Source: Mytilus californianus
Lineage: Eukaryota > Mollusca > Bivalvia > Mytilida > Mytilidae
Direction of reading: 5' to 3'
Assembly: GCF_021869535.1 (NCBI RefSeq)
Contig: NW_026262712.1
Location: 114,511,640 to 114,575,639 of the forward strand
DNA: 64,000 nucleotides
The notes under the pieces were generated by a model that was not told the DNA's origin, did no database searches, and saw only the letters and a list, made by a program, of their open reading frames with translations. A program made the translations under genes and the position numbers. This document shows, one piece after another, positions 43,401 to 58,400 of the stretch; position 1 is the first letter of the stretch; every line of letters starts with the position of its first letter.

Positions 43401-46400
43401 TACTGATGAAATGACCAGTAATATAAATTATGATGGCATTAGCAATGAACCAAATTTTGAGCGTGATTATGATATAAACTTACAAAATACAAAATATTCC
43501 AAAAAGAAACCAGCACTTTATGATGGGGAGGGTAATTGGGAAGACTATTTAGTTCAGTTTGAATTAATTGCAGCAATTAACAAATGGTCTGACATAGAGA
43601 AAGCTTTAGAACTAGCTACTAGCTTAAGAGGTACAGCCCAAAGTATTTTAACCGATTTAAGACCAGAGATGCGAACCAATTTTATACAACTGACAGCCGC
43701 CTTAGCGTCTCGTTTTCAACCAGAAAATCAAGCAGAAATGTACAGGGCTCAAATGAAAAGTAAAATACGCGGACGCACGGAACAAATACCTGTGTTAGGC
43801 CAAGACATAAAACATCTGGTAAGATTAGCGTATCCATCAGCTCCAATAGAGATTAAAGAACATTTAGCATGCGATTGTTTTATTGATTCCCTAAATGATG
43901 TTGACATGGAATGGGCTATTTTCCAGGCCAAAGCAAAAAGTATTAATAACGCTATTCAAGTAGCTCTTGAATATGAAGCATTCCAAAATAGCAGACGTAA
44001 ACACGGCACGAAGCTAGTTTGTGATGTAAATGAAAATGATAGTTTTGATCTAAATAGGGAAATTTATTTGTCTGAACAAGTTGATGACATTTCAGGTCAT
44101 CTTGCAAAAATAGAAAATAATAGAAAAAAATAAGAAAACTTTTTCTTGTTACCATTGTTGGGTTTCCGGTCATTTGAAAAGGGAATTTCCCCTATTGAAT
44201 AACCGATCCCAAAGGTTTGAAGGTAACAGAACTAAAAACTTAATTCCAAGAAAAGTGGCAGACCAAATGACTGGTCGGGGAATCTATTAGTGGCTGAAAC
44301 TGAGGACCAAGTTTCAGCAGAAACTAAATATGATTTGAAAAATCCAATAATTTTGAGAAATTGAATCAGATAAATATATTCTGAAAATATTTATGTACAT
44401 GTTGTAATTGTCAGTGTTATGACATGAAATTGAATTGTTTGATTGATACCGGGTCCACCGTTAGTGTCCTAAACTCATCCATGTATAATATCATGTCCAA
44501 GAGTGTAACGCCAGTGTTGTCCAATGCACATAGTGGTTTTCGCATGGCTAATGGAAATGTAGTTATGCCGATGGGGACTGCTGTATTACCAACGCAGTCT
44601 GATAAAAAAAAATGTGTATCACCGTCTCATTGTTGCAACCATAGATATACCAATGATTATTGAGTTTGATTTTTAAAGATAAAAGTTCATGTATATTGTA
44701 TATGGGAAAGAGGATTTTTTTTTAAATTGACTGTCAATTTATTTCAACTTTTTATTAATATTGTTTACATTTATTAATTGTTTAGATATGTAACTTGTTT
44801 TCAGGACATTCATTTGTACAATAATAATAGTGTTTATGAACATTCGTCTAGCCGAGAAGATTTGATGGTGCAGGATAAACATTCGTCAAAATACACAGAA
44901 TTAGTTCCGAATAAAGAAAATTCATCATGCGAGGAAGATGTGTTGGTGCTTTATAAACATTCGTCATTATATGCACACAGAAATTAAGTGTGTTTTATGA
45001 ACATTCGTCCTGCCGAAAAGATTTGATGGTGCTCTATAAACATTCGTCAAAATAAACAGAACTTGTGTTTTATGAACAATCGTTATGAGAAGAAGCGATA
45101 TTGGTGCTATATGAACATTTACAAGACTAAAGGATCATAAAGAACAGTGTGGAATTCAAGCTTTGCGTGAAGACGTATATGAACAATGAACAGTCCAAAG
45201 ATTAATTAAATTTGATTAAATATTGTTTTATAATGTTGAATATGTATGTTATAGAATATTTTAATGAATGATATTGCAGACCTTGTTTTAAATTTTAGGA
45301 AATGTCTATTCATGTTTGTGGACAAACATTATTTTTCAAAGGTGGGGAGAGTGTAACGAAATGTGGGTCCCCTGAATTGCAACTTGTTTCCCCTAAAATT
45401 GTGTGATGACGTTGTTTAAATCTTACCGATAATTGACTTTTCTTGTTATATATTTCTTGTATAACTATGTTTAAAGATTGTTAACTCTAAAACTTTTTAT
45501 TATTCTTGCCTATGTTTTTACATAGGAACACCTGTGCATTGTGTACTTAAAATGACGTACAATAACATCATTACCTATTTTGGTAATCACCAGTTCCGGT
45601 TTTGGTAATTTAGGTATTTTCCGAAATGGTAAATGGTAAACCAAAATGGTAAATGGTTAACCAAATCGGTAAATTGGTTTACCTAAGTATAAATACGGCG
45701 GAGAATACAGATAAGTCTTCAGCACGATTTTACCCTGGGCAAGTAACACACGTTAATTCCAAGGGATTTTGATATACGTACAGATACCATGTACCATACC
45801 AAGTAGTAACCAGACAGCCAACACTATCACAATGTCCGAGGAGACGACGTCCGTATAATGTGGGTTTGTTAATTCCTTTACGAGTTACATTTAGAGAATA
45901 ACTTCTCGAGAAAACTTTATCTTTTGGCATTGAATTTGATCTACCATTTGCCGATTACCAAACTACAATAAGTAAACTTTCAGGGTATATTTTTCCGCTA
46001 TTCAATCTCTTTAATTCACGATAGAAGGTTAATAAAGAATTAATCTGTTAGACTAGAATACTGTTAAGTTATCTAATATTTATATGTATTGTTGATATTT
46101 AATGCATCTTAAAGTTAATACAAGTTGATTTTTATTAAACGAGTCTGTTATTCTTACAAACATCGAGAGTTACCATACAAAAACCTATACTCCAATCTAC
46201 CCTTTTATATCCGAGTCATTACCTTACCAGAGGAACCAGCCTTACCAGTATGTATTCAGAATACCAGAGTACCACATAGTACCACGATACCAGAGTACCA
46301 CGCTACCAAAGAAGGGTCACCAGTTATAACTTTTATTTCTTATATACTCGTACTCAACAAACACATTTTTATAGCAACGCACTAAGGGATAAACATTTAT

Positions 46401-49400
46401 AGTTTAACACTAAGGCCCGACCGCTCGGTTTTCGTTACAGTACTATAGTCTAAACATGATGGAAAACAGTAGTAGTAAGTATAAGAGCTTTCTGTGGGAT
46501 GGTCTCAGAATTGTAGAATTTACAAGGTGTCACAATATTCTATAAAATAGTCAAAGTCTCACAACTCCCTTAACTAGAGGCTCTAAAGAGCCTGTGTCGC
46601 TCACCTTGGTCAGTATGTGCATATTAAACAAAGGACACAGATGGATTCATGACAAAATTGTGTTTTGGTGATGGTGATGTGTTTGTAGATCTTACTTTAC
46701 TGAACATTCTTGCTGCTTACAATTATCTCTATCTATAATGATCTTGGCCCAGTAGTTACAGTGGAAAATATTTTGTAAAAATTTACAAAAATTTATGAAA
46801 ATTATAAAAAATTGACTATAAAGGGCAATAACTCCTTAAGGGGTCAAGTGACAATTTTGGTCATGTTGACTTATTTGTAGATCTTACTTTGCTGTACATT
46901 ATTGCTGTTTACAGTTTATCTCTATCTATAATAATATTCAAGATAATAACCAAAAGCTGCAAAATTTTCCTAAAATTACCAATTCAGGGGCATCAACCCA
47001 ACAACGTGTTGCCTGATTGGTCTGAAAATTTCAGGGCAGATAGATCTTGACCTAATGAACAATTTTATTTTTGTCAGATTTGCTCTAAATGCTTTGGTTT
47101 CAGAGATATGAGCCAAAAACTGCATTTTACCCTATGAACTATTTTTTAGCCATGTCGGCCATCTTGGTTCGCGGGCGGGTCATCGGACACATTTTTTAAA
47201 CTAGATATCCTAATGATGATTGTGGACAAGTTTGGTTAAATTTGTCTTAGTAGTTTCAGAGGAGAAGATTTATTGTAAAAGATTACAAAAATTTACGAAA
47301 AATGGTTAAAAATTGACTATAAAGGGCAATAACTCCTTAAGGGGTCAACTGACCATTTTGGTCATGTTGACTTATTTGTAGATCTTACTTAGCTGAACAT
47401 TATTGCTGTTTACAGTTTATCTCTTTCTATAATAATATTCAAGACAATAACCAAAAACAGCAAAATTTCCTTAAAATTACCAATTCAGGGGCAGCAACCC
47501 AACAACGGGTTTTCAGATTCATCTGAAAATTTCAGGGCAGATAGATCTTGACCTGATAAACAATTTTACCCTATGTCAGATTTGCTCTAAATGCTTTGGT
47601 TTCAGAGATATAAGCCAAAATCTACATTTTACCCCTATGTTCTATTTTTAGCCATGGCGGCCATCTTGGTTAGTTGGCCGGGTCATAGGACACATTTTTT
47701 AAACTAGATACCCTATTGATGATTGTGGACAAGTTTGGTCAAATTTGGCCCAGTAGTTTCAGAGGAGAAGATTTTTGTAAAAGTTTACGGACGACGGACG
47801 CAGGACGCCAAGTGATGAGAAAAGCTCACTTGGCCCTGTGGGCCAGGTGAGCTAAAAATGGTCATATCAAAATGATGGCATATTATTGTTAACTTCACAT
47901 GATGGCATATCATACTATCAAATATAAGATATTTCTGTAAGAGGGTCTCAGAGGAAATGGCTGAACTAAGAATAGTCAAATCATACTAATGATATGGCAA
48001 GAGAATAAGATGTCAAATAATTGTACCAAGTACGAAAGGGATATGTCAAAAGGTCTTTGAGTAATGATGTGTTTCTAACAGAAGGACAAACAGATGGAGA
48101 CCATTGCCATATCCCCAACAGTGCCAGGCGTGGGGAACAATTTAAAAGTTTGAGTCAATTTGATGGTCATGAATTCCGCAGCTATTGGTTTGCTTAAACT
48201 ATAATTTTAAAACCAGTTATTACATGACAGAAATTATTCAGCTAAATAATTTTCTCAAAATTATGGAGGTGCTCTTACTAACAGGAGGATTATAGATATG
48301 TATACAAAATATTTGTGTGTGTAATCTGTATTGTATTATATGAATATCTTTATGTCTATATTACATATATTTAGTTATGCATATATGTTAACACAAGCTG
48401 CAAAATTAAACTATTACTGGTTAATATCTTCTTTATTTGAAAACCCCATAATTGCCCCTTTAAATATATTGTTCATAACTGAAAGGTGTTTTAAATGATT
48501 AAAGATTAAATCTTAAAGTTTAATTTTTTTTGTAGTTATCTTTCAAAAGAAATAGGTCAAGCACTCATTCTGACAAGGAAGTTGTATCATATTACAAAGT
48601 TCAGTTAAAATTATTTATAACAAGAGAGAAATAATGGCTTATTCTGCTTCTGTTAAAAGATCTCAGGATGTTCTAGTTTGTGGATTATGTGAAAAAGACA
48701 CAAAAGTTAAAGTCAAGTGTATGGACTGTGATCTTTACTTATGTCAAACATGTAAAGACAAAGGACATGCAAAGTTCAAGAATGCCGATTTACATGATGT
48801 CGTGGCCTTAAAGGACATTCACTCACATGAAGCTAAATCTGAATTCAAACCAGTCCAATGTAGAGAACATGTACAACAATATTCCTGTATGTACTGCTTA
48901 ACATGTGAACAACTCGTTTGTCCAATCTGTATAGCAAAAACTCACCACAAACATGACATGGAAGCAATCGAAACTATCTGTGAAAAAAAACTTACTGAAG
49001 TACAGGCATTCCGTCACAAAGTAGAAAACCAAATGGTAGAAGTATTGGAAAAATTAGGCTTATTGCAAGAAACTAAAGAGGAGGATGAAAATCTAATCAA
49101 GGAACTTCAAAAGATCGAGGAAAATTTTGAAACAAAAGAAACCGAAAAGTTCATTGATGGCACAAGTAATCTGCAAAGGAATATGGAAAAATTCAACAAT
49201 TCTATTACAGTTTTCCAAAAACTTCAGGAAAACATTCCAAAAGCTAAATCAGTTGTGAAAGACATAACATTTGAAAAGAAGGGCAAATACAAAACCTCTA
49301 TTCCTTTCATAGTTAGTATTACCAGTGATGAGGAAGGCAAGATTTGGATAACAGATGTTGACCAATGTATAAAACAACTGGAAATTAAAGATGGCATTAA

Positions 49401-52400
49401 TACAGTAAAGTCATATAATATTGAAAGAGATTTAGGTGAATTAAGATGTTTAAATAAAAACAAAATCTATTTCACAAGTTCTACACAAATTTTGTGTTTA
49501 ACTAGAAAGGACAATATCAAACTCTTGAAAGACTTCACTCCAAACGAAGTTAATACTATTCATATATCAAGCCATAAAGAAATTATCGTAGGAATGAATC
49601 TAAGTGAAACAGAAAGATCTGACAACCAACCAGTCTTAATGAGACTAGACTTTGATGGGAAGATCATTCAGGTTTATAATAATAGAGGTGGGCAATTACT
49701 GACAAGAGACATTGTGCGATGCTGTACAACCTTCAAAGATGGGACTATTTGCTATCTAGACACTCCTATTAATCATATGATAGGAAAGGCTCCTGGAAGT
49801 GTAGTCAACATTGACAACAATGGAACTATTCAGTGGAAATACAGTGGGAACACTGTAATCAATTCTGAAGATCATACATTTTCCCCTGTTGAAATTTTGA
49901 TCACCAAATCAAACAACCTCATAATTTCTGATATGTATGCTGGTGTTCTGCATATTCTGACTTCAGGAGGGACCTTACTGACAATTCTAGACTTAAAATC
50001 AGAAGGAATTATTGACCCAGAGGCGATGACAATGGACATACATGAGAACTTATGGATCATATGCCAGGAAAATAACACTGTAGTGCTTAATGCTGTCACA
50101 TGTTCAGGATTCTAAAGACATTTGTACAGAAAAAGTTAAAAATAGCATATTGAGAAAAGTCAGACTTGTATATTGTACTCATACATCAAACTTTAATACA
50201 AAAACAGCGCAGCAAATTTTATTTAAAAACAATTGATATAAGAAGTTAAATAAATATGTTTCATTTTGAACAAGAATATGTGTCCATACAGTATGCCTTG
50301 CCCTGCTCACACTATCAAATTTCCATTTTTAGTATACAGCAAAAATCTGGGTCAAAAACATAATATGGCATAAATTTTAAAATTTCACATCATAATGTAG
50401 TAACACTTTCTATACTATTAAAACAAACAAAATACTTCTGAGGTGGATTCGTTTTTATTTCTGTATACAAAATCAGGATAATAGTATCAATAGATAAAAA
50501 GTAAATACCCTCTTGTACTAGGTTTCAAGTTATTGTGACAAAAAATGTTAATGTTAACCATTATATTAAACAGAAACTTGAAACTCTGATACTGGATGGA
50601 CCATTAGGGGCCACAGACAAAAAACAACCATAATGTTCCCTTTCTATCAAAGATTGGGCATACACATATTTATCAAGATCAATACTAATGTTTAAATAGT
50701 CCACCAGTACTGTGATTAATGTTAAAGAGATGGGTTACTATTAAAGTAAGCAAATATCGTTTAAATTGGTATGACATTGATTTTGTTTTTGAAATATTAA
50801 AACATAAATAAATGTATTTTGCTATATAACAGTTATGGGAATTCATGATCCTACATCCTGTAGATACTGTTGTACTTTTATTTTGCCAATGCACAAAGTC
50901 GTGTGTTTCTCAGACTGGCCCCAGACCACAATTAATGATCCCGCTTTTCGTTGTCCACGAATATAGTTCCCTTTAATTAAAGTGTATTTTTTCTTAATTT
51001 TTTTTCTTTCCCTTTCTCATACATTTCTTATTTTTTATGGTGTGGAAATGAAAGAAGAGAGCTGAAATAAATATTTGGATGTTTTATTTTAACTGATTTT
51101 GATATGGAAAGAGTGATTAGGCCAGGTGCAAAAAGGTAATATTTACAGTTTTCGGAACATCTCTTCACTTGTCTATAGGGGTATGGATGTGTATTGGCTA
51201 AATTTGTAAGATGTACACATGCAATTTTTCTGAAATATGGATATATTTTTGGACTTATACTGTACATTACACACACAAAAGATTTGACAAAAAAAGCAGG
51301 TTAATTTTTTTTAATGCGACAAAACGTTATAAAGAACTAATAGGGGAATTAATTGTGGTCTGTGGCCGACTGTTTATGACATCTTTACACCAAATCACTG
51401 ATTTATGCTTTAGTCTGGGAGAACATGATTTATTTATTGGTTGTTATTGACTTTGAACTAGCTTTCAGTAACTGTGAGTTGTCTTATGTCGGTGCTTTGT
51501 GTCTATTGTTTTTATTTTAGATGTTTTCGTGCCTTGTACCGATCTTTTGAGTTAAGCCAATTGCAACTGATTTTTACGGTTTGTTCTTATGTTGTGCTGT
51601 TACAAATCTGTCCGAGGTTAGGGGAGGGTTGAGCACTCACAAACATGTTTGACCCTGCTACATTCTTTAAGAGCCTGTCCCAAGTCAGGAGCCTTTAGTT
51701 AAGTGGTTGTTGTTGGTTCATGTCTCTCATATTTGTTTTTTTGTGTTAATTGTATTATTATTATAAATTAGGCTGTTAGTTACTTGTTTGAATTGTTTCA
51801 GATTTTTCATGGCCTCTTATAGCTGACTTTACAGTATGGGTTTTTCTCATTGTTGAAGGCAGTATGGCGGCCTATAATTGCTTATATCCACCTCATTTGA
51901 ACTCTGGTTAATAGTTGTCTCATTGGCCATCCTACCATATCTCATTATTTTTATATTGATATCTTATCTGTACAGAAAAGAACTTGTATAAATCAATGTT
52001 TATTCTGCTTCCAGTTTGTACTGAGATAGTCAGGGAATTTCTTCTTTACATTGATTCAATTTTTTTCATCTTGTCCTCTTTTCACTCTTATAATTCTATA
52101 CCATAGATAATTAGCTTAGAATTGTGAATGAACATTTTTGTACATAAGAAGTTTAACTTCTGGAATATTTTCTTACAATTCTGTGAAAATCCATATTGAG
52201 TCTAATTCTCAAGCTTTTTGGTTTTAAATCTGAATTCAAACGATGAAAGTGAAAACCTTATGAAATGTTCACTTAATTCAAATTTAAAAAAAAAAAAATA
52301 GACTTTATACATATTATAATTAAACAAAAAAAGAACTGTTATATATAATTTGTAACATTGTTTTGTATCATAATCATTATCATGAATATATAACATTTGA

Positions 52401-55400
52401 CTCTCTTTCAAAAGGTTGTAAAGAACTACTTAAACAGTTACAGGTAGATTAAAGAAATTCATCAAAAAAGATTGTCAGTTTTATAAATAGAAATTTATCA
52501 TTTGTCAGCATTTATCTACTATTACATGATAACCATATTTCCTATTTGTAGTAGAGCAAATGGTGAAATACAATTAAAGTGCTTGTAAGCACTGAACGGT
52601 AAAGATTGCTTTAATTTATCAGTGGGAAGTAAAATTAAATCTTGCATTGTATAAAGCATTAGTTGAAGTTAATTCCAAGACAATTATGGACAAAGGAAGA
52701 TAGCTCCAATTTTGAAAATTACTTGAACAATGACATCATTGATATTATTAGAACAGATATTAGATTCTTACACCTTGCACAAGTTATGTACTTTTCATGC
52801 CAAGTATAACATAATTTTGTAACATGGATATCTGATCATATATTTCATTGATAATTTTTTAGAAATGTTCATGGATAGGATGTATAGAATGTTATGATAA
52901 ATGCACTATATTTTGTGTTATGATCAATGCACTATATTTTGTATATATCAAAAGTAGTGATAAACCTTGGAAGATATAGATATCAGGTCAGTAACAGTAA
53001 CATAGGGTTTTGATTGCATTTCATGCAATCTTTACCCCCCAAAAAAAAAATTATGTTAAAACTCAAAACAAAATCATATTACAATATTCCAACAAATGGT
53101 TAAAGTTCCATAGCTAGTGGTAAAACATGGTCAACAACACATGATGGGAAACAATAGTGCTAAGTATGAAAACTTTCTGTCAAATGGTCTCTGGAGTTGC
53201 ATTCACAAGTTGTTATTGTCACAATAATAAAATGAAAAATAGTCAAAGTCCACAACACCAATATATATATAAAAAGAAGATGTGGTATGATTGCCAATGA
53301 GACAACTCTCCACAAGAGACCAAATGACACAGAAATTAACAACTATAGGTCACAGTACAGTCTTCAACAATGAACAAAGCCCATACCTCAAAGTCAGCTA
53401 TAAAAGGCCCCGAAATGATAAACATAAAACAATTCAAATGAGACAAGAGGCTGTCAAGAGCAACAGCAAACCGGATTTTTTAAAATTTATTTGTGTCCTG
53501 GCATTTACAATATCACAAGGACAATAACTCCTGAACGGTAAAAGTGACAATCATCAATATAAAACTTTACCTCCATTTTGTCATCAGTATCAACATATTA
53601 AAATTTGATAAGCTTTGGTTGAACGGTTCATGAGTTAAAGCAAGGACATGACTGGAAAAACCATTTTTCAATCTTTCAAGAACCATATCTCCTGAACAGT
53701 GAAAGTGAAAATCATCAAAGCCTATACCTCAAAGTCAGCTATAAAAGGCCCCGAAATGATAAACATAAAACAATTCAAATGAGACAAGAGGCTGTCAAGA
53801 GCGACAGCAAACCGGATTTTTTAACATTTATTTGTGTCCTGGCATTTTTCAATATCACAAGGACAATAACTCCTGAACGGTAAAAGTGACAATCATCAAT
53901 ATAAAACTTTACCTCCATTTTGTCATCAGTAACAACATATTAAAATTTGATAAGCTTTGGTTGAACGGTTCATGAGTTAAAGCAAGGACGTGACTGGAAA
54001 GACCATTTTTCAATCTTTCAAGAACCATATCTCCTGAACAGTGAAAGTGAAAATCATCAAAATTGAAATTGACCTCCATTTTGTCATCAGTAACAACATA
54101 TTAAAATTTGAAAAGCTTTGGTTGAATGGTTCATGAGTTAAAGCACGGACATGACTGGAAAGACCATTTTTCAATCTTTCAAGAACCATAACTCCTGAAC
54201 GGTGAAAGTGAAAATCCTCAATATTGAACTTGACCTCCATTTTTCATCAGTAATAAAATTGAGAATGGAAATGGGGTATAGGTCAAAGAGACAACAACCC
54301 GACCAAAGAGCAGACAACAGCCGAAGGCCACCAATGGGTCTTCAACGCAGCGAGAAAATCCCGCACCCGGAGGTGGTCCTCAGCTGGCCCTTAAATAAAA
54401 TTGTGTGCTGGTTCAGTGAAAATGGACGTCACACTAAAATCCAAAACATATAAATGAACTAAAATTAAAAAACATACAAGACTAACAAAGGCCAGAGGCT
54501 CCTGACTTGGGACAGGTGCAAAAATGCAGCAGGGTTAAACATGTTTTGTGAGATCTCAACCCCCCCCTTTACCTCTAGTCAATGTAGAAAAAAGAAACAC
54601 ATAGAATGCATAGCAATATGCACAGTAAAACTCAGTTTAAAAGAAGTCCGAGTCCGATGTCAGAATAGGTAACAATAGAAACTAAGCAAAATGACAATGA
54701 TACATAAATGAACAAAAGACTACTAGCAGTTACTGACATGCCAGCTCCAAACCTCAATTAAACTGATTGAAAGATTATGTCTTCATCATATGAAAATCAA
54801 GTACAATCCCTCCTGTTTGGGGTTTAGTATCATACCATCATAAAATATATGAGAAGAACATAACCTGTATCATGCCAACAACTGGTTTTAGAATAAATGT
54901 GTTTATTTCCGATGCAAAGACCCTATGAGTGAATCAATATTAATACAAATATGCAATCCTTAATGACTTGACAACAGTATCGTAACTATATCCTTTCCGA
55001 ATAAGTTTGTTTAAAGGATTGGTTAGCTTTTGAGGTAAATGCCGACACTTTTGTGCTTTGTAAAGAATATTACCATAAAATATTGGATGTGAAATACCTG
55101 AACGTATAAGATGTCTGCATGTTGATTTATATTTACGAATGATGTCCTTGTACCGATGATAAAATTTAGTAAATGTTTTGACTAGTTTGTGATATCGAAA
55201 ACCCTGGTGTAATAATTTTTCAGTAAAAAAGAGATTTCTTTCGTTGAAATCTAATACGTTGTTACATACACGAGCGAATCGAACAAGTTGAGATATATAA
55301 ACACCATAAGATGGCGACAAGGGAACGTCACCATCTAAAAATGGATAATTAACAATAGGAAATGAAAAATCATCTGTTTTATCATGAATTTTGGTATTAA

Positions 55401-58400
55401 GTTTCCCGTTAAAGATAAAAATATCAAGATCCGGAAAAGGGCAGTGTTCATTGTTAGTATTAGCCTTATTTAAAGTCAGTTCGGCAGGATAAATCTCTTT
55501 AGTGTACATACTGAAGTGGTCATTATTGAGAGCCAATATATCATCTAAATATCTAAAAGTGTTATTAAATTTTTGAATCAAATGTTGTTTCGATGGGTCT
55601 TTGCTGATTTTAGTCATAAATTGTAACTCATAACAATACAGAAACAGGTCCGCAATAAGTGGTGCACAGTAAGTCCCCATGGGAATTCCGATAACCTGAC
55701 GATATACGGAATCTCCATAGCGACCAAAAATGTTATCTAGTAAAAATTCAAGGGCCAGTTATAGTATCAAAGCAGGTCCAATTGACATAGTTCTTTTGTT
55801 TGTTGTTACTAAAAACAACATATTAAAATTTGAAAAGCTTTGGTTGAATGGTTCATGAGTTTAAGCATGGACACGACTGGAAAGACCATTTTTCAATCTT
55901 TCAAGAACCATTAATCCTGAACAGTGAAAGTGAAAATCGTCAATATTGAACTTGACCTCCACTTTGTCATCAGTTACAACATGTTAAATTTGAAAAGCTT
56001 TGGTTGAATGGTTCATGAGTAAATGCCAAACACGACTGGAAAGACCATTTTTCAATCTTTCAAGAACCATAACTCCTAAAAGGTAAAAGTGACAATCATC
56101 AATATTGAACTTGACCTCCATTTTGTCATCAGAAACAACATATTAAAATTTGAAAAGCTTTGGTTGAACGGTTCATGAGTTAAAGCAAGGACATGACTGG
56201 AAAGACCATTTTTCAATCTTTCAAGAACCGTAACTCCTGAACGGTGAAAGTGAAAATCGTCAACATTGAACTTGACCTCCATTTTGTCATCAGTAACAAC
56301 ATATTAAATTTGAAAAGCTTTGGTTGAATGGTTCATGAGTTAAAGCATGGACACGACTGGAAAGACCATTTTTCAATCTTTCAAGAACCATAACTCCTGA
56401 ACAGTGAAAGTGAAAATCGTCAACATTGTTCTTGACCTCCATTTTGTCATCAGTAACAACATATTAAATTTGAAAAGCTTTGGTTGAATGGTTCATGAGT
56501 TAAAGCATGGACACGACTGGAAGGACCATTTTTCAATCTTTCAAGAACCATAACTCCTGAACAGTGAAAGTGAAAATCGTCAATATTGAACTTGACCTCC
56601 ATTTTGTCATCAGTAACAACATATTAAAATTTGAAAAGCTTTGGTTGATCGGTTCATGAGTAAATGCACAGACACTGTTTGGCAGCCGCCCGCCTGCCGT
56701 ACATCCCCAAATCAATAACCGATTTTTCCTTCGGAAATCCAGTTAAAAACAAATATGTTAAACAACAACATAAGACAACCACAGAATTACAGGCTCCTGA
56801 CTTGGGACAAGAATACAGAATGTGGAGGGGTTAAACTTGTTTGAAGACGTCAACCCTCCCCTAACCTGGGACACTGGTGTAACAGTACAACATAAGAACA
56901 AACTATAAAAATCAGTTGGAAAAGGCTGAACTCATCAGATGGATACAAGTAGAAATACATCTAACAAAAACACAGAGTGGACGTGGACTGGTACTTATAC
57001 ATCCTCACAACAAAAAAGACACTAAGTACAGACCTGAGAGTACTCACAGTTACTGACAGCTAGTTCAAAGCGAATAACAACTATTAACAAGAATGTGTCC
57101 ATAGTACACGGATGCCCCACTCGCACTATCATTTTCTATGTTCAGTGGACTGTGAAATTGGGGTCAAAACTCTAATTTGGCATTAAAAGTAGAAAGATCA
57201 TATGATAGACATATGTGTACTAAGTTTCAAGTTGATTGGACTTCAACTTCATTTAAAACTACCTTGACCAAAAACTTAAACCTGAAGAGGGACAGACGGT
57301 TTGACGAACGGACGGACGAACGAACAGACGCACAGACCAAAAAACATAATGCCCCAAGTAGGGGCATAAAAAATAATTATGCATCTAAGAATAAATTATC
57401 AATTGGTACACATCCAACATCCAATCGATTCAGTGTAAAGACGTCATAAATGTGGCAATATCAAAATTACTGTTAAATTATGTAAACTACAAAAGAGGGG
57501 AGAAAGATACCAAAGGGACATTCAAACTCATAAAGTCGAAAGCCATGGTAAAAACAGTTTAAAATGATGGCAAACAATCCTAGAAAGTATGAGATCTTTC
57601 TGTAAAACAATCTCAGAGATGTCGTATTCACAAGGTGATTTTGTGACAATACACAAAAAAATGGTCAAAGTCCAATGATTCCTGTAAAAATGGTGGTACA
57701 ATACTGTCTATATATAAACTACACATGATGACAAACAATCATATCAAGTTTGATGGCTTTCAGTAAAACAGACTCAGAGGAATTGCGTTCACAAGGTGTC
57801 ATTCTTACAATGCTAAAAAAAATAAAAAATAGTCTAAGTCCCATAACTCCAGTAAAAATTGTCATATCAAACTGGCTATATAGCATGGTCAGGAGAATAT
57901 GACAACATATAATCCTACTAAGTATGAGAAGTTTATGTCTAACGGTCTCTCAGTGTTGATGTGTTTCAGACGGACTTACAATCACCCTATCCCACAGTTG
58001 ACACACTAGGGACAATTAAAGGTTTAATAAACTGTATAGTATTTGCTATACATATGTAGGAAAGTTTATCTTTTGTAAAAAATAAAAACTGAAAGAAATA
58101 GTGACATTCCTAAAAACATACCCATACACCCATACACCAAATACCAACTGTGGAAATGTACATGTGCAGGGACAGAAAGTGTCAATTTTTATGAAATTCA
58201 ATAATATAATATTTCAAATAGTGTAAAGTGCATGTTTTCAAAATCAGATGAAAATAGGATTGATTGCTATTATGTTGACCTTATGCTAACATTTTTGGGG
58301 ATATCTCATTCGTTTTTAAAACAATTTTTGAATGAAAAATAGTTATTACTTACTTATAAAAACATGTACCTATCTTAACCTATCTCTGAAAATATTGGCA

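Larger units (their letters stand above)
41629..46439 (+). mobile_element. LTR retrotransposon, Ty3/gypsy-like, non-autonomous, 4.8 kb
   Basis: Two long direct repeats begin TGTAACGAAA and end TTTCGTTACA. Inside are a primer-binding site, a broken gag, a retropepsin fragment and a purine-rich tract, but no reverse transcriptase, RNase H or integrase. The target was the middle of a tandem repeat unit; the neighbouring unit shows the empty site (TGTGGTACTATAG). Flanking bases GTAG and GTAC suggest a 4-bp target duplication GTAC with one change. The near-identical LTRs imply a recent insertion, so it was probably moved by proteins from a relative. Gag type suggests Ty3/gypsy; without pol this is inference. 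Confidence 0.93.

Noticed and set aside
44424..44987. A functional protease-pol region
   Set aside because: Only the active-site segment is left; the second half and all pol domains are absent and the following frame is repeat-derived.
57177..57449. 90-codon plus-strand frame
   Set aside because: Lies across a dispersed repeat and its GACGGACGAACG tail; no gene features.
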